From positions 1 through 59,816 of the forward strand of contig CANIBQ010000022.1 in assembly GCA_947465645.1 (NCBI GenBank): DNA of 59,816 nt, in the 5' to 3' direction. The position numbers and the translations under genes were made by a program. Positions 50,933 to 59,413 of this stretch are shown piece after piece. Origin of the DNA: Acidobacteriota bacterium (GTDB lineage: Bacteria > Acidobacteriota > Vicinamibacteria > Vicinamibacterales > UBA2999). Every line of letters begins with the position of its first letter. Positions within the stretch are counted from its first letter, which is position 1. Below the pieces are notes generated by a model. The model saw only the letters and a program-made list of their open reading frames with translations. It made no database searches and was not told where the DNA came from.

Positions 50933-51436
50933 CTACCCGCGATAGTTGCCGAACTGCAGTGCGACGCCGAAGTCCTGCTCCCGCAGCAGGCGCATGACGT
51001 CCTGTAATTCGTCCTTCGATGGCGAGGCGATGCGGAGCTGATCGCCCTGAATGGACGCCTGTACTTTTCTCAGCTTCGACTCCTTGATGAACTTGACGAT
51101 ATCTTTCGCCTTGTCGGACGGGATGCCTTGCTGGAGAGAAATGTCCTGGCGGACGGTGGTATTGGCCGCCGGCTGGATGGTGCCCCGGGTCATGTTCTTC
51201 ACCGGTACGTTCCGCCGGGTCAGGCGCGTCTGCAGGATCTCCCAGAGGGCATTGAGCTTGAAGTCGTCGTCGGCGACGAGCACCAGCTTGGATTCCTTCG
51301 GATCGAATTCGATCGACGCTTTCGAACCCTTGAAGTCGTACCGCTGCGCCACTTCCTTGCGAGCCTGGTTCAGCGCGTTGTCGACTTCCTGCAGGTCGAC
51401 GTTGGAGGTGACGTCGAATGAGGACTGATCGGCCAT
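50933..51436 (-). CDS. yajQ: YajQ-family nucleotide-binding protein
   Basis: 167 residues from the ATG at 51436. SSFDVTSNVDLQEVDNALNQ, EVAQRYDFKGSKASIEFDP, KNMTRGTIQPAANTTVRQDI, SDKAKDIVKFIKESKLRKVQ and SPSKDELQDVMRLLREQDFG cover the whole family. YajQ proteins have two ferredoxin-like domains and some bind cyclic di-GMP. Full length and intact. Confidence 0.95.
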   Translation of the reverse strand: MADQSSFDVTSNVDLQEVDNALNQARKEVAQRYDFKGSKASIEFDPKESKLVLVADDDFKLNALWEILQTRLTRRNVPVKNMTRGTIQPAANTTVRQDISLQQGIPSDKAKDIVKFIKESKLRKVQASIQGDQLRIASPSKDELQDVMRLLREQDFGVALQFGNYRG

Positions 51437-51768
51437 GCACCGCACATGTTACATGGGTCCGGGGTCAGTAGTGGCGTCAAGCGCTCGATGAGGAGGGCCG
51501 GAACATTCGTGATCGCGACTGGCGGAATCCGTGCGTCCGTCGATCGTGGCGACGAGCAGGACGATCCGGCGCAAACGCGACGACCAACCTCATCCTTGGC
51601 CGTGTACTGCTCAGTTTGGGCAGGCACCGATTGAAAGTGGTGGCTCGCCAGGCCGAATGCGCGCGCTATACTGCGAGTCGTGCACAGTTTCGCGCGCGCA
51701 CACGTCACCAGCCGCGGCCGCGTGCCGCGGCCCTGATACGAGGTCCATACCTCTGCATGCCGATCGAC
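51437..51768. other. Intergenic stretch with little recognisable content
   Basis: About 330 bases upstream of the GvpA-like ORF. TATACT at 51668 may be a -10, without a good -35. Open frames run through it, but none shows a protein family. Confidence 0.4.
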
Positions 51769-51909
51769 ATGGCCGGGAGCCAGAACCGTGGAGGCACTGG
51801 CCTCGTTGGCGTCCTGGATCGCGTCCTCGACAAGGGAATCGTCATCGACGCATGGGTACGCGTCTCACTCGTCGGGATCGACCCACGGCCCCAGGGGACC
51901 AGTCGGTAA
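51769..51909 (+). CDS. Truncated gas-vesicle protein GvpA/GvpJ-like
   Basis: 46 residues from the ATG at 51769 (an ATG at 51757 adds four). [20 protein letters not shown], then RVSLVGID, is the first helix and first beta strand of GvpA. In full proteins the strand continues into LL.IEAR and a second strand and helices. Here PRPQGTSR and a stop follow, so only the N-terminal half is present. No other gas vesicle gene is near. The stop is 4 bases before the kinase ATG, so the ORF may act as a short leader, or be a remnant of an old gas-vesicle cluster. Confidence 0.7.
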   Translation: MAGSQNRGGTGLVGVLDRVLDKGIVIDAWVRVSLVGIDPRPQGTSR

Positions 51910-51913
51910 ATCG

Positions 51914-54076
51914 ATGAGCTCGCTACAGGCGCGGAGCCCTTCGAGCGCAGCCGCGGCTTCCATCGTCGACACGTCGGCGCGGCTCGAGCTGCTCGAGTAC
52001 TTCCTCGCCCATAGTGACGATGTCGCGCTCTGCGCGCAGGCGAGTCTCAAATGGCTCGCCGACCATGCAGGGGTGAAGAAGGCGATGTGCCTCGCGGTCG
52101 ACGCCGAGTCGAGCGCGCTGGTCGGAGTCGCGGGCCACGGCGTGTCGGCCGACCACGTCGAGCTGTTTTCGTGGTCGCTCGATCGGCACGATCCGCTGGT
52201 GGTGGCGCTCTCGGCCTCCGGCCCCACTGAGTTTCGCGCCACGCGCGCCAACGGCAGCCACCATGCGATCTCGACGACGCCGCTCGGCGCCGGGCCCATT
52301 GCCGCGGTTCCGCTCCGCGGCGCGAGCAACGCCGACGATTCTGGCGTCGGTCTGCTGCTGATGCGTCCTTTCACCGGGCTGACGCCGGACGTCTTGTGGC
52401 TGGCCACGGTGCTGGGGCAGAAACTGGAGCGGGTGCGCGGGCGCGGGAACCTCGCGAAGGAAGCGCGCAAGCTGCGGCGCGAGCGCTCGCTCTTCTTCAC
52501 GATCATCAATTCCGTCACCGACCCGATTCTCCTGACCGACACGGAAGGGCGCCTGATCGTCGCCAACGCCCGCGCCGAAAAGCTGTTTGCCGCGAGCGAG
52601 GAAGAGAGCGAGGGGCGCCGGCGCGCGGTCGAGCTCAATAACATGCTCTTTTCAGCCGCCTTGTCGAGAACGGCGGTCGAGACCGAGGCGCGCGAGCTGG
52701 TGCTGGTCGACCCGAGCGATGGTTCGGAGCTGCTGTTCGACGTGCTCAGTACCACGGTCGAAGATCCGCGCGAGGGCACCGGCATCGTCTCGGTGCTTCG
52801 CAACATCACCGACCTGCGCCGCGCGACCGAGCAGATTGAGGAAAATTACCAGCGGCTGCGCGTGCTCGAAGCGTCGGCGCGCGCCGAGCGCGATCGCCTG
52901 AACCTGATCATTGACTCGGTGGCCGACCCGATCATCGTCACCGACCAGTTCGGCGCCACCGTGATGATGAACAACCCGGCGGAACAGCTGTTTACCGTGT
53001 TGCCCGACGTCAGGGGCATCGCGCAGCGCAACGTGCAGGCCAACGACGCACACTTCTCGTCGTTCATCTCCGGCCTGCTGCTCGGCGAATCGGGACCCGG
53101 TGAGGTCAGGCGAGGGGAGATCGGGTTGATGAATCCGAATACCGCCGAACCGGTGCCGGTCGAGGCGATTGCCGGCAAGGTGCTGACCGACACGGGCGAG
53201 CTCACGGCCGTCGTCACCATCCTCCACGACCGCCGCGAGGCGCTCGAGCGCGTGCATCTCTACGAGCAATTGAAGAGCGCATCCGACCAGTTGCAGGCCC
53301 GGGTGCAGGCGGCGACGGCGGAGCTCGCCACCCAGAACGAGCTGCTCCGCCGCCAGGCGATCGAGCTGGAGCAGGCGTCGCGCCTCAAGTCGCAGTTTCT
53401 CGCGAACATGTCGCACGAGTTCAGGACGCCGCTCAACGCCATCCTGGGCTACACGCACATGCTGCTGCAGGGCGTCGCCGGCGAGCTGCTGCCGCCCGTC
53501 AAGCGGCAGTTGCAGCGCATCGACTCGAACGGTCGCCACCTGCTGACGATCATCAACGAGATTCTCGACATCACCCGTATCGAAGCGGGTAAGATGCCGA
53601 TCCAGATCGCCGAGTTCGACCTGAACGAGGTGGTGCCCGAGGTGATGGTCGAGCTCGACCCGATGATCGTCAGGTCGAAGCTCGCCGTGACGCCGCGCTT
53701 TTCGGAGACGCTGCCGCTCGTGAACAGCGACCGTCAGAAGGTCAAGCAGATCGTCGTCAATCTGCTGAGCAACGCCCTCAAATTCACGCAGCAGGGCGGC
53801 ATCAACATCGCTGTGGCGTTCGACGCGCCGTCGCGCGCCGCGACGATCGAGGTCAGTGACACGGGCATTGGCATTGCGCCCGAGCATCATGAGAAGATCT
53901 TCGAGGATTTCCGGCAGGTGGACGACTCGCCCTCACGGCAGTACGGCGGCACCGGCCTCGGCCTGGCCATCTGCCGCCGCCTCGCGACCGCGCTCGGCGG
54001 ACGGATCGATCTGCACAGCACCGTCGGGCAGGGGTCGACGTTCACGCTCACCATTCCCGTGGACATAGAACAATGA
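51914..54076 (+). CDS. Sensor histidine kinase: GAF-like, two PAS, HisKA, HATPase
   Basis: 720 residues from the ATG at 51914. A GAF-like domain (about 20-185, [20 protein letters not shown]), two PAS domains (about 195-315, [20 protein letters not shown]; about 330-450, [20 protein letters not shown]), a coiled coil, HisKA with phospho-acceptor His501 ([12 protein letters not shown]), and HATPase boxes ([35 protein letters not shown]). No membrane helix: a cytoplasmic sensor. It overlaps the receiver gene by 4 bases. Confidence 0.93.
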   Translation: MSSLQARSPSSAAAASIVDTSARLELLEYFLAHSDDVALCAQASLKWLADHAGVKKAMCLAVDAESSALVGVAGHGVSADHVELFSWSLDRHDPLVVALSASGPTEFRATRANGSHHAISTTPLGAGPIAAVPLRGASNADDSGVGLLLMRPFTGLTPDVLWLATVLGQKLERVRGRGNLAKEARKLRRERSLFFTIINSVTDPILLTDTEGRLIVANARAEKLFAASEEESEGRRRAVELNNMLFSAALSRTAVETEARELVLVDPSDGSELLFDVLSTTVEDPREGTGIVSVLRNITDLRRATEQIEENYQRLRVLEASARAERDRLNLIIDSVADPIIVTDQFGATVMMNNPAEQLFTVLPDVRGIAQRNVQANDAHFSSFISGLLLGESGPGEVRRGEIGLMNPNTAEPVPVEAIAGKVLTDTGELTAVVTILHDRREALERVHLYEQLKSASDQLQARVQAATAELATQNELLRRQAIELEQASRLKSQFLANMSHEFRTPLNAILGYTHMLLQGVAGELLPPVKRQLQRIDSNGRHLLTIINEILDITRIEAGKMPIQIAEFDLNEVVPEVMVELDPMIVRSKLAVTPRFSETLPLVNSDRQKVKQIVVNLLSNALKFTQQGGINIAVAFDAPSRAATIEVSDTGIGIAPEHHEKIFEDFRQVDDSPSRQYGGTGLGLAICRRLATALGGRIDLHSTVGQGSTFTLTIPVDIEQ

Positions 54077-54465
54077 GCACCGAGGTCGCCCCGCTGATTC
54101 TTGTGGTCGATGATTACCAGGACGCGCGGGAGATGTACGCCGAGTATCTGCAGTTCTCGGGGTTCCGCGTCGCCGAGGCCCGCAACGGCAACGAAGCGAT
54201 CGAGCAGGCGTTTGCGCTGAAGCCCGATCTGATCCTGATGGACCTGTCACTTCCAGGCATGGACGGGTGGGAAGCCACGCGCGTGCTGAAGGCGGACGAC
54301 CGGACGCGGAACATTCCCGTCATAGCGCTGACGGGACACGCGCTCGCGGGCGCCTCTGAAGGGGCCAAGAAAGCCGGCTGCGACTCGTTCGTCACGAAGC
54401 CGTGCCTGCCTGATGATCTGGTCGTCGAGGTGCGGCGGATGCTCGGCACGGTCAAGCAGTCATAG
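54073..54465 (+). CDS. Single-domain response regulator
   Basis: 130 residues, a CheY-like receiver alone. Acid pocket Asp13 and Asp14 (VVDDYQD), phospho-acceptor Asp57 ([15 protein letters not shown]), Thr87 (ALTGHA) and Lys109 (VTKPC). It has no output domain, so it probably passes phosphate on or acts through protein contacts. Translationally coupled to the kinase. Confidence 0.92.
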   Translation: MSTEVAPLILVVDDYQDAREMYAEYLQFSGFRVAEARNGNEAIEQAFALKPDLILMDLSLPGMDGWEATRVLKADDRTRNIPVIALTGHALAGASEGAKKAGCDSFVTKPCLPDDLVVEVRRMLGTVKQS

Positions 54466-54567
54466 GAGCGACAGGGCAAAGGCCAAGTTCGGCATTCTTC
54501 CCGACGACCTAATTTAAACCTCGAATTCTGGCCGTTCTGGACGCTGATGTAGCGCCGCCTTCAGGCA

Positions 54568-54741
54568 CTAATCGCTGAGGGTATCATCGTCACGATCGAC
54601 GTCGGACTCGGCGCTGTCGGGATCGATGTCGCCCCCTTCGTCACTGCGTCCGAGCACCGACTCGCCTTCCTGCACCGACTCGTCCTGCCGTTCCTGCGAA
54701 TCGAGTGTCTCAATATCCTCATTGCGACGTGGCTCCGCCAT
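54568..54741 (-). CDS. Small acidic protein, 57 residues
   Basis: MAEPRRNEDIETLDSQERQD and then a very acidic tail (SDEGGDIDPDSAESDVDRDDDTLSD in two parts). A clean GGAGG lies 7 bases before the ATG at 54741, which decides this start although the frame is open upstream into the Lhr fragment. No family recognised. Confidence 0.6.
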   Translation of the reverse strand: MAEPRRNEDIETLDSQERQDESVQEGESVLGRSDEGGDIDPDSAESDVDRDDDTLSD

Positions 54742-55445
54742 GGAAATACCTCCACGGCGCATACCCGCAATGCTGGTGCCAGAAGGCAGCCTCGCCTGAA
54801 GGCCGAGTGCGCTCGCCGCGAAGCCTTCCTCGATAAAGACTCGCGCTGCCAGATCGGCTGTCGCCGGCGCGCCGTTGATCTCGGCGATCAGCATGCCGCG
54901 CGCGCCGTCTTCTCTCGATCCCGCCAGGTGCAACAGCATCCGCGCGACTTCGCGCGCGATCTGCGAGCGGCGCGGTTCGGCGTCCGGAAGGAAGATGAGC
55001 AGCTCGCGTTCCCCGCGGCGCAGGTAGGCGGCCGCCATTCCATCGACGAGCATCACCCGCGCGCCAACGGTCCGTGTGGGACCGCGCTCCTCGAATCCGG
55101 CAATCTCCGGCCACTTCACGATGGCGCCGTACGGATTGGCCGGGTCGGTTGCGGCGAGCACGACCGTTCGCGGTGTCTCCGGCGCCTCGCGCAGCGAGCG
55201 GAGCAGATCGAGCCCGGCCGGCATGGCGAACTGCGCCGCGCCCAGTCCGGCGACGAAGTAGCCGCGGCGGATGCGTCCCGCGTCCTCCATCGCCTTGAAC
55301 ACCTGATACACCTGCGAGAATCCCCCCGCGACTCCTTCCGAGAGCACGGTCTCGCGTGTGACGATGCCGTGGCGGGAGAGGAGCTGCTGCGCGGTGGCGG
55401 CGCCCCATTCGGTGGCTGATGACCTGGTAGGACGGGATGAATGCT
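54742..55445 (-). pseudogene. Lhr-type helicase, C-terminal fragment
   Basis: The frame reads EWGAATAQQLLSRHGIVTRE, TVLSEGVAGGFSQVYQVFKA, MEDAGRIRRGYFVAGLGAAQ, FAMPAGLDLLRSLRE and later RGMLIAEINGAPA: the C-terminal region of large Lhr helicases. It is in a different frame from the N-terminal fragment upstream and is closed by a TGA inside the repeat at 55447-55477. About 900-1000 residues of a normal Lhr are missing between the two. Confidence 0.8.
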
Positions 55446-55478
55446 CCGTACGTAGTGTCCGCCTTCAGGCGGACCGTG
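55446..55478 (+). repeat. REP-like palindrome at the Lhr deletion scar
   Basis: CCGTACGTAGTGTCCGCCTT, then CAGGCGGACCGTG: the same family as 2746 and 37655. It sits exactly where the N-terminal and C-terminal parts of the Lhr gene meet. Confidence 0.88.
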
Positions 55479-56066
55479 GGATGCCCGAAGCGCCTCGAGG
55501 CGCTCCAGTGACAGCGCCAGGTGGGCGCCGCGCTTGCCGGGCACGAGCGCATGGATCTCGTCGATGATCACGGTGTCGATCGTCGCCAGCCGCTCGCGGG
55601 CGTTCGACGTCAGCAGGAGAAACAGCGACTCCGGCGTGGTGATGAGGATGTCGGCGGCGTCGCGCGAGAACCTCGCCCGTTCGATTGCGGGTGTGTCACC
55701 GGTGCGGATGGCAATCTGCGGCGTGGCGATCGCGAGGCCGTCGCCCTGCGCCACGATGGCGATTCCCGCCAGCGGGGCGCGCAGGTTCCGCTCGACGTCG
55801 ACTGCCAGCGCCTTGAGGGGCGAGATGTAGAGGACCCGGCATCGTTGCTTCGGCGGAGGCGCCGGCTCGAACATCAGGCGGTTGAGTGTCCAGAGAAATG
55901 CCGCGAGCGTCTTGCCGCTGCCGGTCGGCGCGAGGATCAGCGTGGACTCGCCGCGCGCGATCGCCGGCCACCCGAGTTGCTGCGGCCCGGTGGGCGCCGG
56001 AAAGGCGCGGCTGAACCACTCGCGGACCGCCGGGTGAAACAGATCGAGGACGTTCCCTCGGGTCAC
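55479..56066 (-). pseudogene. Lhr-type DEAD-box helicase, N-terminal fragment
   Basis: About 195 residues: FHPAVREWFSRAFPAPTGPQ, LGWPAIARGESTLILAPTGS with GSGKTLA (Walker A), YISPLKALAVDVERNL, TGDTPAIERARF, ILITTPESLFLLLTSNARE, DTVIIDEIHALVPGKRGAHL (DEIH box) and LALSLERLEALRAS. Normal Lhr continues with RIGLSATQ, the second RecA domain and a long C-terminal part. Here the sequence runs into the repeat and then out of frame. Confidence 0.85.
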
Positions 56067-56081
56067 GAGCCGATCATCTCT

Positions 56082-56087
56082 TATAAT
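56082..56087 (+). promoter_or_regulatory. Putative -10 element TATAAT
   Basis: A consensus TATAAT stands 10 bases before the ATG at 56098, which would give a nearly leaderless transcript. No clear -35 is visible, and the surrounding bases are close to palindromic, so it could also serve the opposite strand. Confidence 0.4.
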
Positions 56088-56097
56088 CGAAGTAATT

Positions 56098-56358
56098 ATG
56101 GGTGACGCCGGAGAAGGCCTCGTCGACGCGGAGTCCCGCCTCGCCGAGCGAATGGAAGAGCGGGAAGAAGAGAAGAAGAAGGCGCGTCAGATCGGCAAGG
56201 GTGGCGATCCGGAACGCCTGCGTCAGTTGGAGTCGCTTCGGCTCGCAAAGACCGAGATGCAGCGGCAACTGGGCGTCACCACGCACCAGGCGCGCAAGCA
56301 GCAACTGACACAGGCCATCGCGGAGCTCGATCGACGGATTGGGCAGCTTGGTAGCTAG
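56098..56358 (+). CDS. Small charged helical protein, unknown
   Basis: 86 residues, highly charged: SRLAERMEEREEEKKKARQI, GKGGDPERLRQLESLRLAKT, EMQRQLGVTTHQARKQQLTQ, AIAELDRRIGQLGS. It should form a coiled coil. Divergent from the Lhr remnant, upstream of the SagB-like gene. Its last codons run into the hairpin element at 56344. Confidence 0.6.
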   Translation: MGDAGEGLVDAESRLAERMEEREEEKKKARQIGKGGDPERLRQLESLRLAKTEMQRQLGVTTHQARKQQLTQAIAELDRRIGQLGS

Positions 56359-56432
56359 GTCGCTTCGTCGCTGGCTCGCTGGGGTCCTGACGGTCTCCCC
56401 AGCAACTTAGCAACCCGGCTACCCAGCCACCG
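56344..56432. repeat. Hairpin element made of 8-base units (GGTAGCTA-type)
   Basis: Left arm GGTAGCTA, GGTCGCTT, CGTCGCTG, GCTCGCTG, right arm AGCAACTT, AGCAACCC, GGCTACCC, AGCCACCG: degenerate 8-base units, arms roughly complementary. It ends at the SagB start codon. Confidence 0.65.
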
Positions 56433-58043
56433 ATGGAAGCCCTGCGCTACCACGAGGCGACCAAGCACCGCTTCGGCCGCTTTGCGCGTGCGCCCGGGTA
56501 TCTCGACTGGGCCACGCAGCCCGACCCGTTTCGCCGCTTCGCGGGCGCCGCGCTGATCGATCTGCCGCGAGAGGCCCTCGCGCGCGACGTGCCGTACGAG
56601 GGGCTGTACGACGGCACGGCGGCAGGCCGGCCGATCGACCTGCATGCGATCGGCGAGTTCCTCCGCTGCTCGATGGGCCTCTCCGCCTGGAAGCAGTACG
56701 GCGCCTCCCGCTGGCCGCTTCGCGTCAATCCCTCGAGCGGCAACCTCCATCCCACTGAAGCCTACGTCGTCTGGGAAGGCCGAGTCTGCCACTACGCGGC
56801 GCGCGAGCATGCGCTGGAGGAACGATCGGTCGCGCCCTCGCACCGTCGCGCCGTCGCACCAGCAGGTTCAAGTTTTCTTGTCGGTTTAACGTCGATTCAT
56901 TGGCGAGAGGCCTGGAAATACGGGGAGCGCGCCTTCCGGTATTGCCAGCACGACGCCGGCCACGCCATTGGGGCGCTGCGCCTGTCGGCGGCGATGCTCG
57001 GATGGCGGCTGGCGCTGCTCCCGCGGTGGTCTGACGACGACATCGCCGCAGTGCTTGGCACCGACCGCGACGGAGACTTCGAAGGCGCCGAGCGCGAGAA
57101 TCCCGATTGCATCGCGGTCGTCACCGCCGGCGATCCCGCGCCCTTTCTCGACGATGATCCCGCCCCGTGGGTGGCCGCCGCGCGCAGCGCGGCGTGGCAG
57201 GGCAGGGCAAACCGCCTGAGTTCCGACCATGTCGATTGGCCAGTCATCGACGAGGCGGCCGCGGCTACGCGATATAGGTTCGACGGTGCGAAGGTGCGAG
57301 GTGCGACGGCGGAAGACCTTGCACCCCCCGTCGCACCGTCGCACCATCGCACCATCGCACCATTGGGTTCCGTCGCACCGCAGAGTGCGAGAAGGCTCAT
57401 CATCGGCCGACGGAGCGCGCTCGCCTTCGACCCGAATGCGGCGCCGCTTCGTCGTGAGGTGTTTTTCTCGATGCTCGAACGCCTGCAGCCGGGCGCTCCG
57501 CCCTGGGACGCCGTCGGCTGGGCGCCGCACGTCCACCTTGCCCTCTTCGTTCATCGCGTCGAAGGAGTCGTTCCGGGCATCTACGCGTACCTGCGCGACC
57601 CGGCGGTGCTGGCTGCATGGAAAGCCGCGATGCGTCCGGAGTTTCTATGGGAGCCCGTCAACGGCCCGAACGGTCTCTTCCTGCTCGTGCCGATTGACTG
57701 CCGCAGGACCGCGAACCGCCTGTCGTGCGACCAGGACATCGCGGCGGACGGCTTCTTCAGCCTCGGCATGATCGCGAGGTTCGAGGGACCGCTCCGCGAG
57801 CAGGGCGACTGGATGTACCGCCGGCTGTTCTGGGAATCCGGGCTGATCGGCCAGGTGCTGTACCTCGAAGCCGAAGCCGCCGGCGCGCGCGCCACCGGGA
57901 TCGGCTGCTATTACGACGATCCCGTGCACGATCTGCTCGGACTGACCGGCCACGACTGGCAGAGCCTCTATCACTGCTCGATGGGGATGCCCATCGAGGA
58001 CACGAGGCTGACGACCGAACCCGGATACGCCTGGGAGAATTAA
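56433..58043 (+). CDS. SagB/ThcOx-type flavin oxidoreductase, duplicated nitroreductase domains
   Basis: 536 residues. Two FMN-dependent nitroreductase-like halves: the first with YGASRWPLRVNPSSGNLHPT, EAYVVWEGRVCHYAAREHAL and YCQHDAGHAIGALRLSAAML; the second with RRSALAFDPNAAPL, VPGIYAYLRDP and WESGLIGQVLYLEAEAAGAR, ATGIGCYYDD. SagB enzymes oxidise azolines in peptide natural products, but no precursor or cyclodehydratase gene is near. Two linkers (about 131-145 and 282-318) are translated from 8-base repeats. Confidence 0.85.
   Translation: MEALRYHEATKHRFGRFARAPGYLDWATQPDPFRRFAGAALIDLPREALARDVPYEGLYDGTAAGRPIDLHAIGEFLRCSMGLSAWKQYGASRWPLRVNPSSGNLHPTEAYVVWEGRVCHYAAREHALEERSVAPSHRRAVAPAGSSFLVGLTSIHWREAWKYGERAFRYCQHDAGHAIGALRLSAAMLGWRLALLPRWSDDDIAAVLGTDRDGDFEGAERENPDCIAVVTAGDPAPFLDDDPAPWVAAARSAAWQGRANRLSSDHVDWPVIDEAAAATRYRFDGAKVRGATAEDLAPPVAPSHHRTIAPLGSVAPQSARRLIIGRRSALAFDPNAAPLRREVFFSMLERLQPGAPPWDAVGWAPHVHLALFVHRVEGVVPGIYAYLRDPAVLAAWKAAMRPEFLWEPVNGPNGLFLLVPIDCRRTANRLSCDQDIAADGFFSLGMIARFEGPLREQGDWMYRRLFWESGLIGQVLYLEAEAAGARATGIGCYYDDPVHDLLGLTGHDWQSLYHCSMGMPIEDTRLTTEPGYAWEN
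56826..56866 (+). repeat. 8-base repeat (GTCGCACC-type) in frame in the SagB-like gene
   Basis: GGTCGCGC, CCTCGCAC, CGTCGCGC, CGTCGCAC in series, read as RSVAPSHRRAVAPAG. Same type as 57280-57388. Confidence 0.65.
57280..57388 (+). repeat. 8-base inverted repeat element in frame in the SagB-like gene
   Basis: Left arm CGACGGTG, CGAAGGTG, CGAGGTGC; right arm CCGTCGCA twice and CCATCGCA twice. It encodes the linker GAKVRGATAEDLAPPVAPSH and then HRTIAPLG between the two domains. Confidence 0.78.
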
Positions 58044-58900
58044 AACAGATCCACGGATACCCCGAACTCCCCAAGGATCTCTCTCGCCCGCGCGGTGCCG
58101 TCCTCTGGCGCCTCCCATTCCGCGGAGCGAGAGGGCGGCGGAAGCGTCCGTGCCTCGGCGAGGATCGCCTCCCACGCCTGCACCGCATGGTCCACCGTGG
58201 CGTTGGTCTTCCACCATCTGCGCGCGGCCGCGCCGAGTTGCTCGCGTAGCGCTGCGTCGGTCGAGAGGCGCTGCATCGCCAGTTTGAGCGAATGCTGTTC
58301 ATCACGCGGGTCGATCGAGACGATGATGGGGACGCCGGCATCGCGCGGCCGCCATGTCTGCGGATTGAGTGCCGGCCAGTCCGCCGTGGCTTCGGTTTCG
58401 AATGCGACGACCGCCTTTCCGGCCGCCATCCCGGCCAGAGCCGTGGTCAAGGCTGTACCTGTCACGGGCCATTCCAGCGCTACGACGACGTCGTCCTGAC
58501 CCTCGACTTCGCGAATTCCGGCCGGTGCGAAGCGTACGTGCGCGTCGGGATACGCGTCCTGCAGCGTGTCGACGGCAGCCGAGTGAGGCGTGACGATGAC
58601 CTGCGCCGATTGCAGCAGGGGACTTGCCCTTCCAGGCCAGCCTCGGAGGAGAGCGATCCCCGGATAATGCACGAGGTAGGAGAGGATGAACCGGTGGGCC
58701 GTGTCATCGCGCAGCTCATACACGCAGAGGTCATAGGGTGCGCGGAAGTGCCGCCAGACAAAATCGTGCGCGCGGGCTTCGGTGATCACATCGACGTGAC
58801 AGGTGGCGCGCAGCCGGGCGATGAGGAGCGCGGTGTCGTCGAGCGAATTCGCGGGATCCGGATCGGCCGCGCGGAACCAGGCGAGCGTTGACGTTTCCAC
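58040..58900 (-). CDS. Glycosyltransferase-like protein
   Basis: 286 residues from a GTG at 58900. LAWFRAADPDPANSLDDTAL, YDLCVYELRDDTAHRFI, PGIALLRGWPGRA, VIVTPHSAAVDTLQDAYPDA, and ALAGMAAGKAVVAFETEATA followed by LREQLGAAARRWWKTNATVD resemble a shortened GT4 fold with its helical C-terminus. The canonical EX7E motif is replaced (AFETEATADW). Its stop overlaps the SagB stop. Confidence 0.6.
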   Translation of the reverse strand: METSTLAWFRAADPDPANSLDDTALLIARLRATCHVDVITEARAHDFVWRHFRAPYDLCVYELRDDTAHRFILSYLVHYPGIALLRGWPGRASPLLQSAQVIVTPHSAAVDTLQDAYPDAHVRFAPAGIREVEGQDDVVVALEWPVTGTALTTALAGMAAGKAVVAFETEATADWPALNPQTWRPRDAGVPIIVSIDPRDEQHSLKLAMQRLSTDAALREQLGAAARRWWKTNATVDHAVQAWEAILAEARTLPPPSRSAEWEAPEDGTARAREILGEFGVSVDLF

Positions 58901-59015
58901 CTTGCTTCTATAGCATGAACAGGTTTGCGCAACTCTTCACAAGCGCGGCTGTGCGCCGCCGCTTACGCGGGTTCGAGGCCTCGAGCCTAGGCCCGGGGTC
59001 TGACGAGATCACACC

Positions 59016-59408
59016 ATGGATGGCTGGCTCGGCGTACTGATCATGCTCGTGCTCGGCGTCGGGTTCGCCGCCGTCATGATCGGGCTGTCGCTGTTGCTCG
59101 GACCGAAGAATCCCACGCCCGAAAAGCTGGCGCCCTATGAATGCGGGATGCCGGCGGTGGGCGATGCGCGCGAGCGGCACTCGGTAAAGTTCTATCTCGT
59201 CGCGATGATCTTCCTGCTCTTCGACATCGAAATCGCGTTTCTCTATCCGTGGGCGGTGGCCCTGCGCGATCTCGGGTGGCCTGGACTCTTCCAGATCGTC
59301 ACCTTCTTCATGATCCTGTCGGTCGGATACCTGTACGTCTGGCGCAAGGGTGCGCTCGACTGGGCCCCGGCGGCGCGCGCTCGCCGCAACTCGCGGAAGG
59401 CTGCCTGA
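59016..59408 (+). CDS. nuoA: NADH-quinone oxidoreductase subunit A
   Basis: 130 residues with three membrane helices. [40 protein letters not shown] and [10 protein letters not shown] are the NuoA signature. Part of the membrane arm of complex I that couples NADH oxidation to proton pumping. First gene of the nuo operon entering the window's right edge. Confidence 0.97.
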   Translation: MDGWLGVLIMLVLGVGFAAVMIGLSLLLGPKNPTPEKLAPYECGMPAVGDARERHSVKFYLVAMIFLLFDIEIAFLYPWAVALRDLGWPGLFQIVTFFMILSVGYLYVWRKGALDWAPAARARRNSRKAA

Positions 59409-59413
59409 GCCGT

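Noticed and set aside
58988..58999. GGGGTCTGAC before nuoA as a third copy of the cbiZ repeat
   Set aside because: Only ten bases match and the GTGAGTCCC part is absent.
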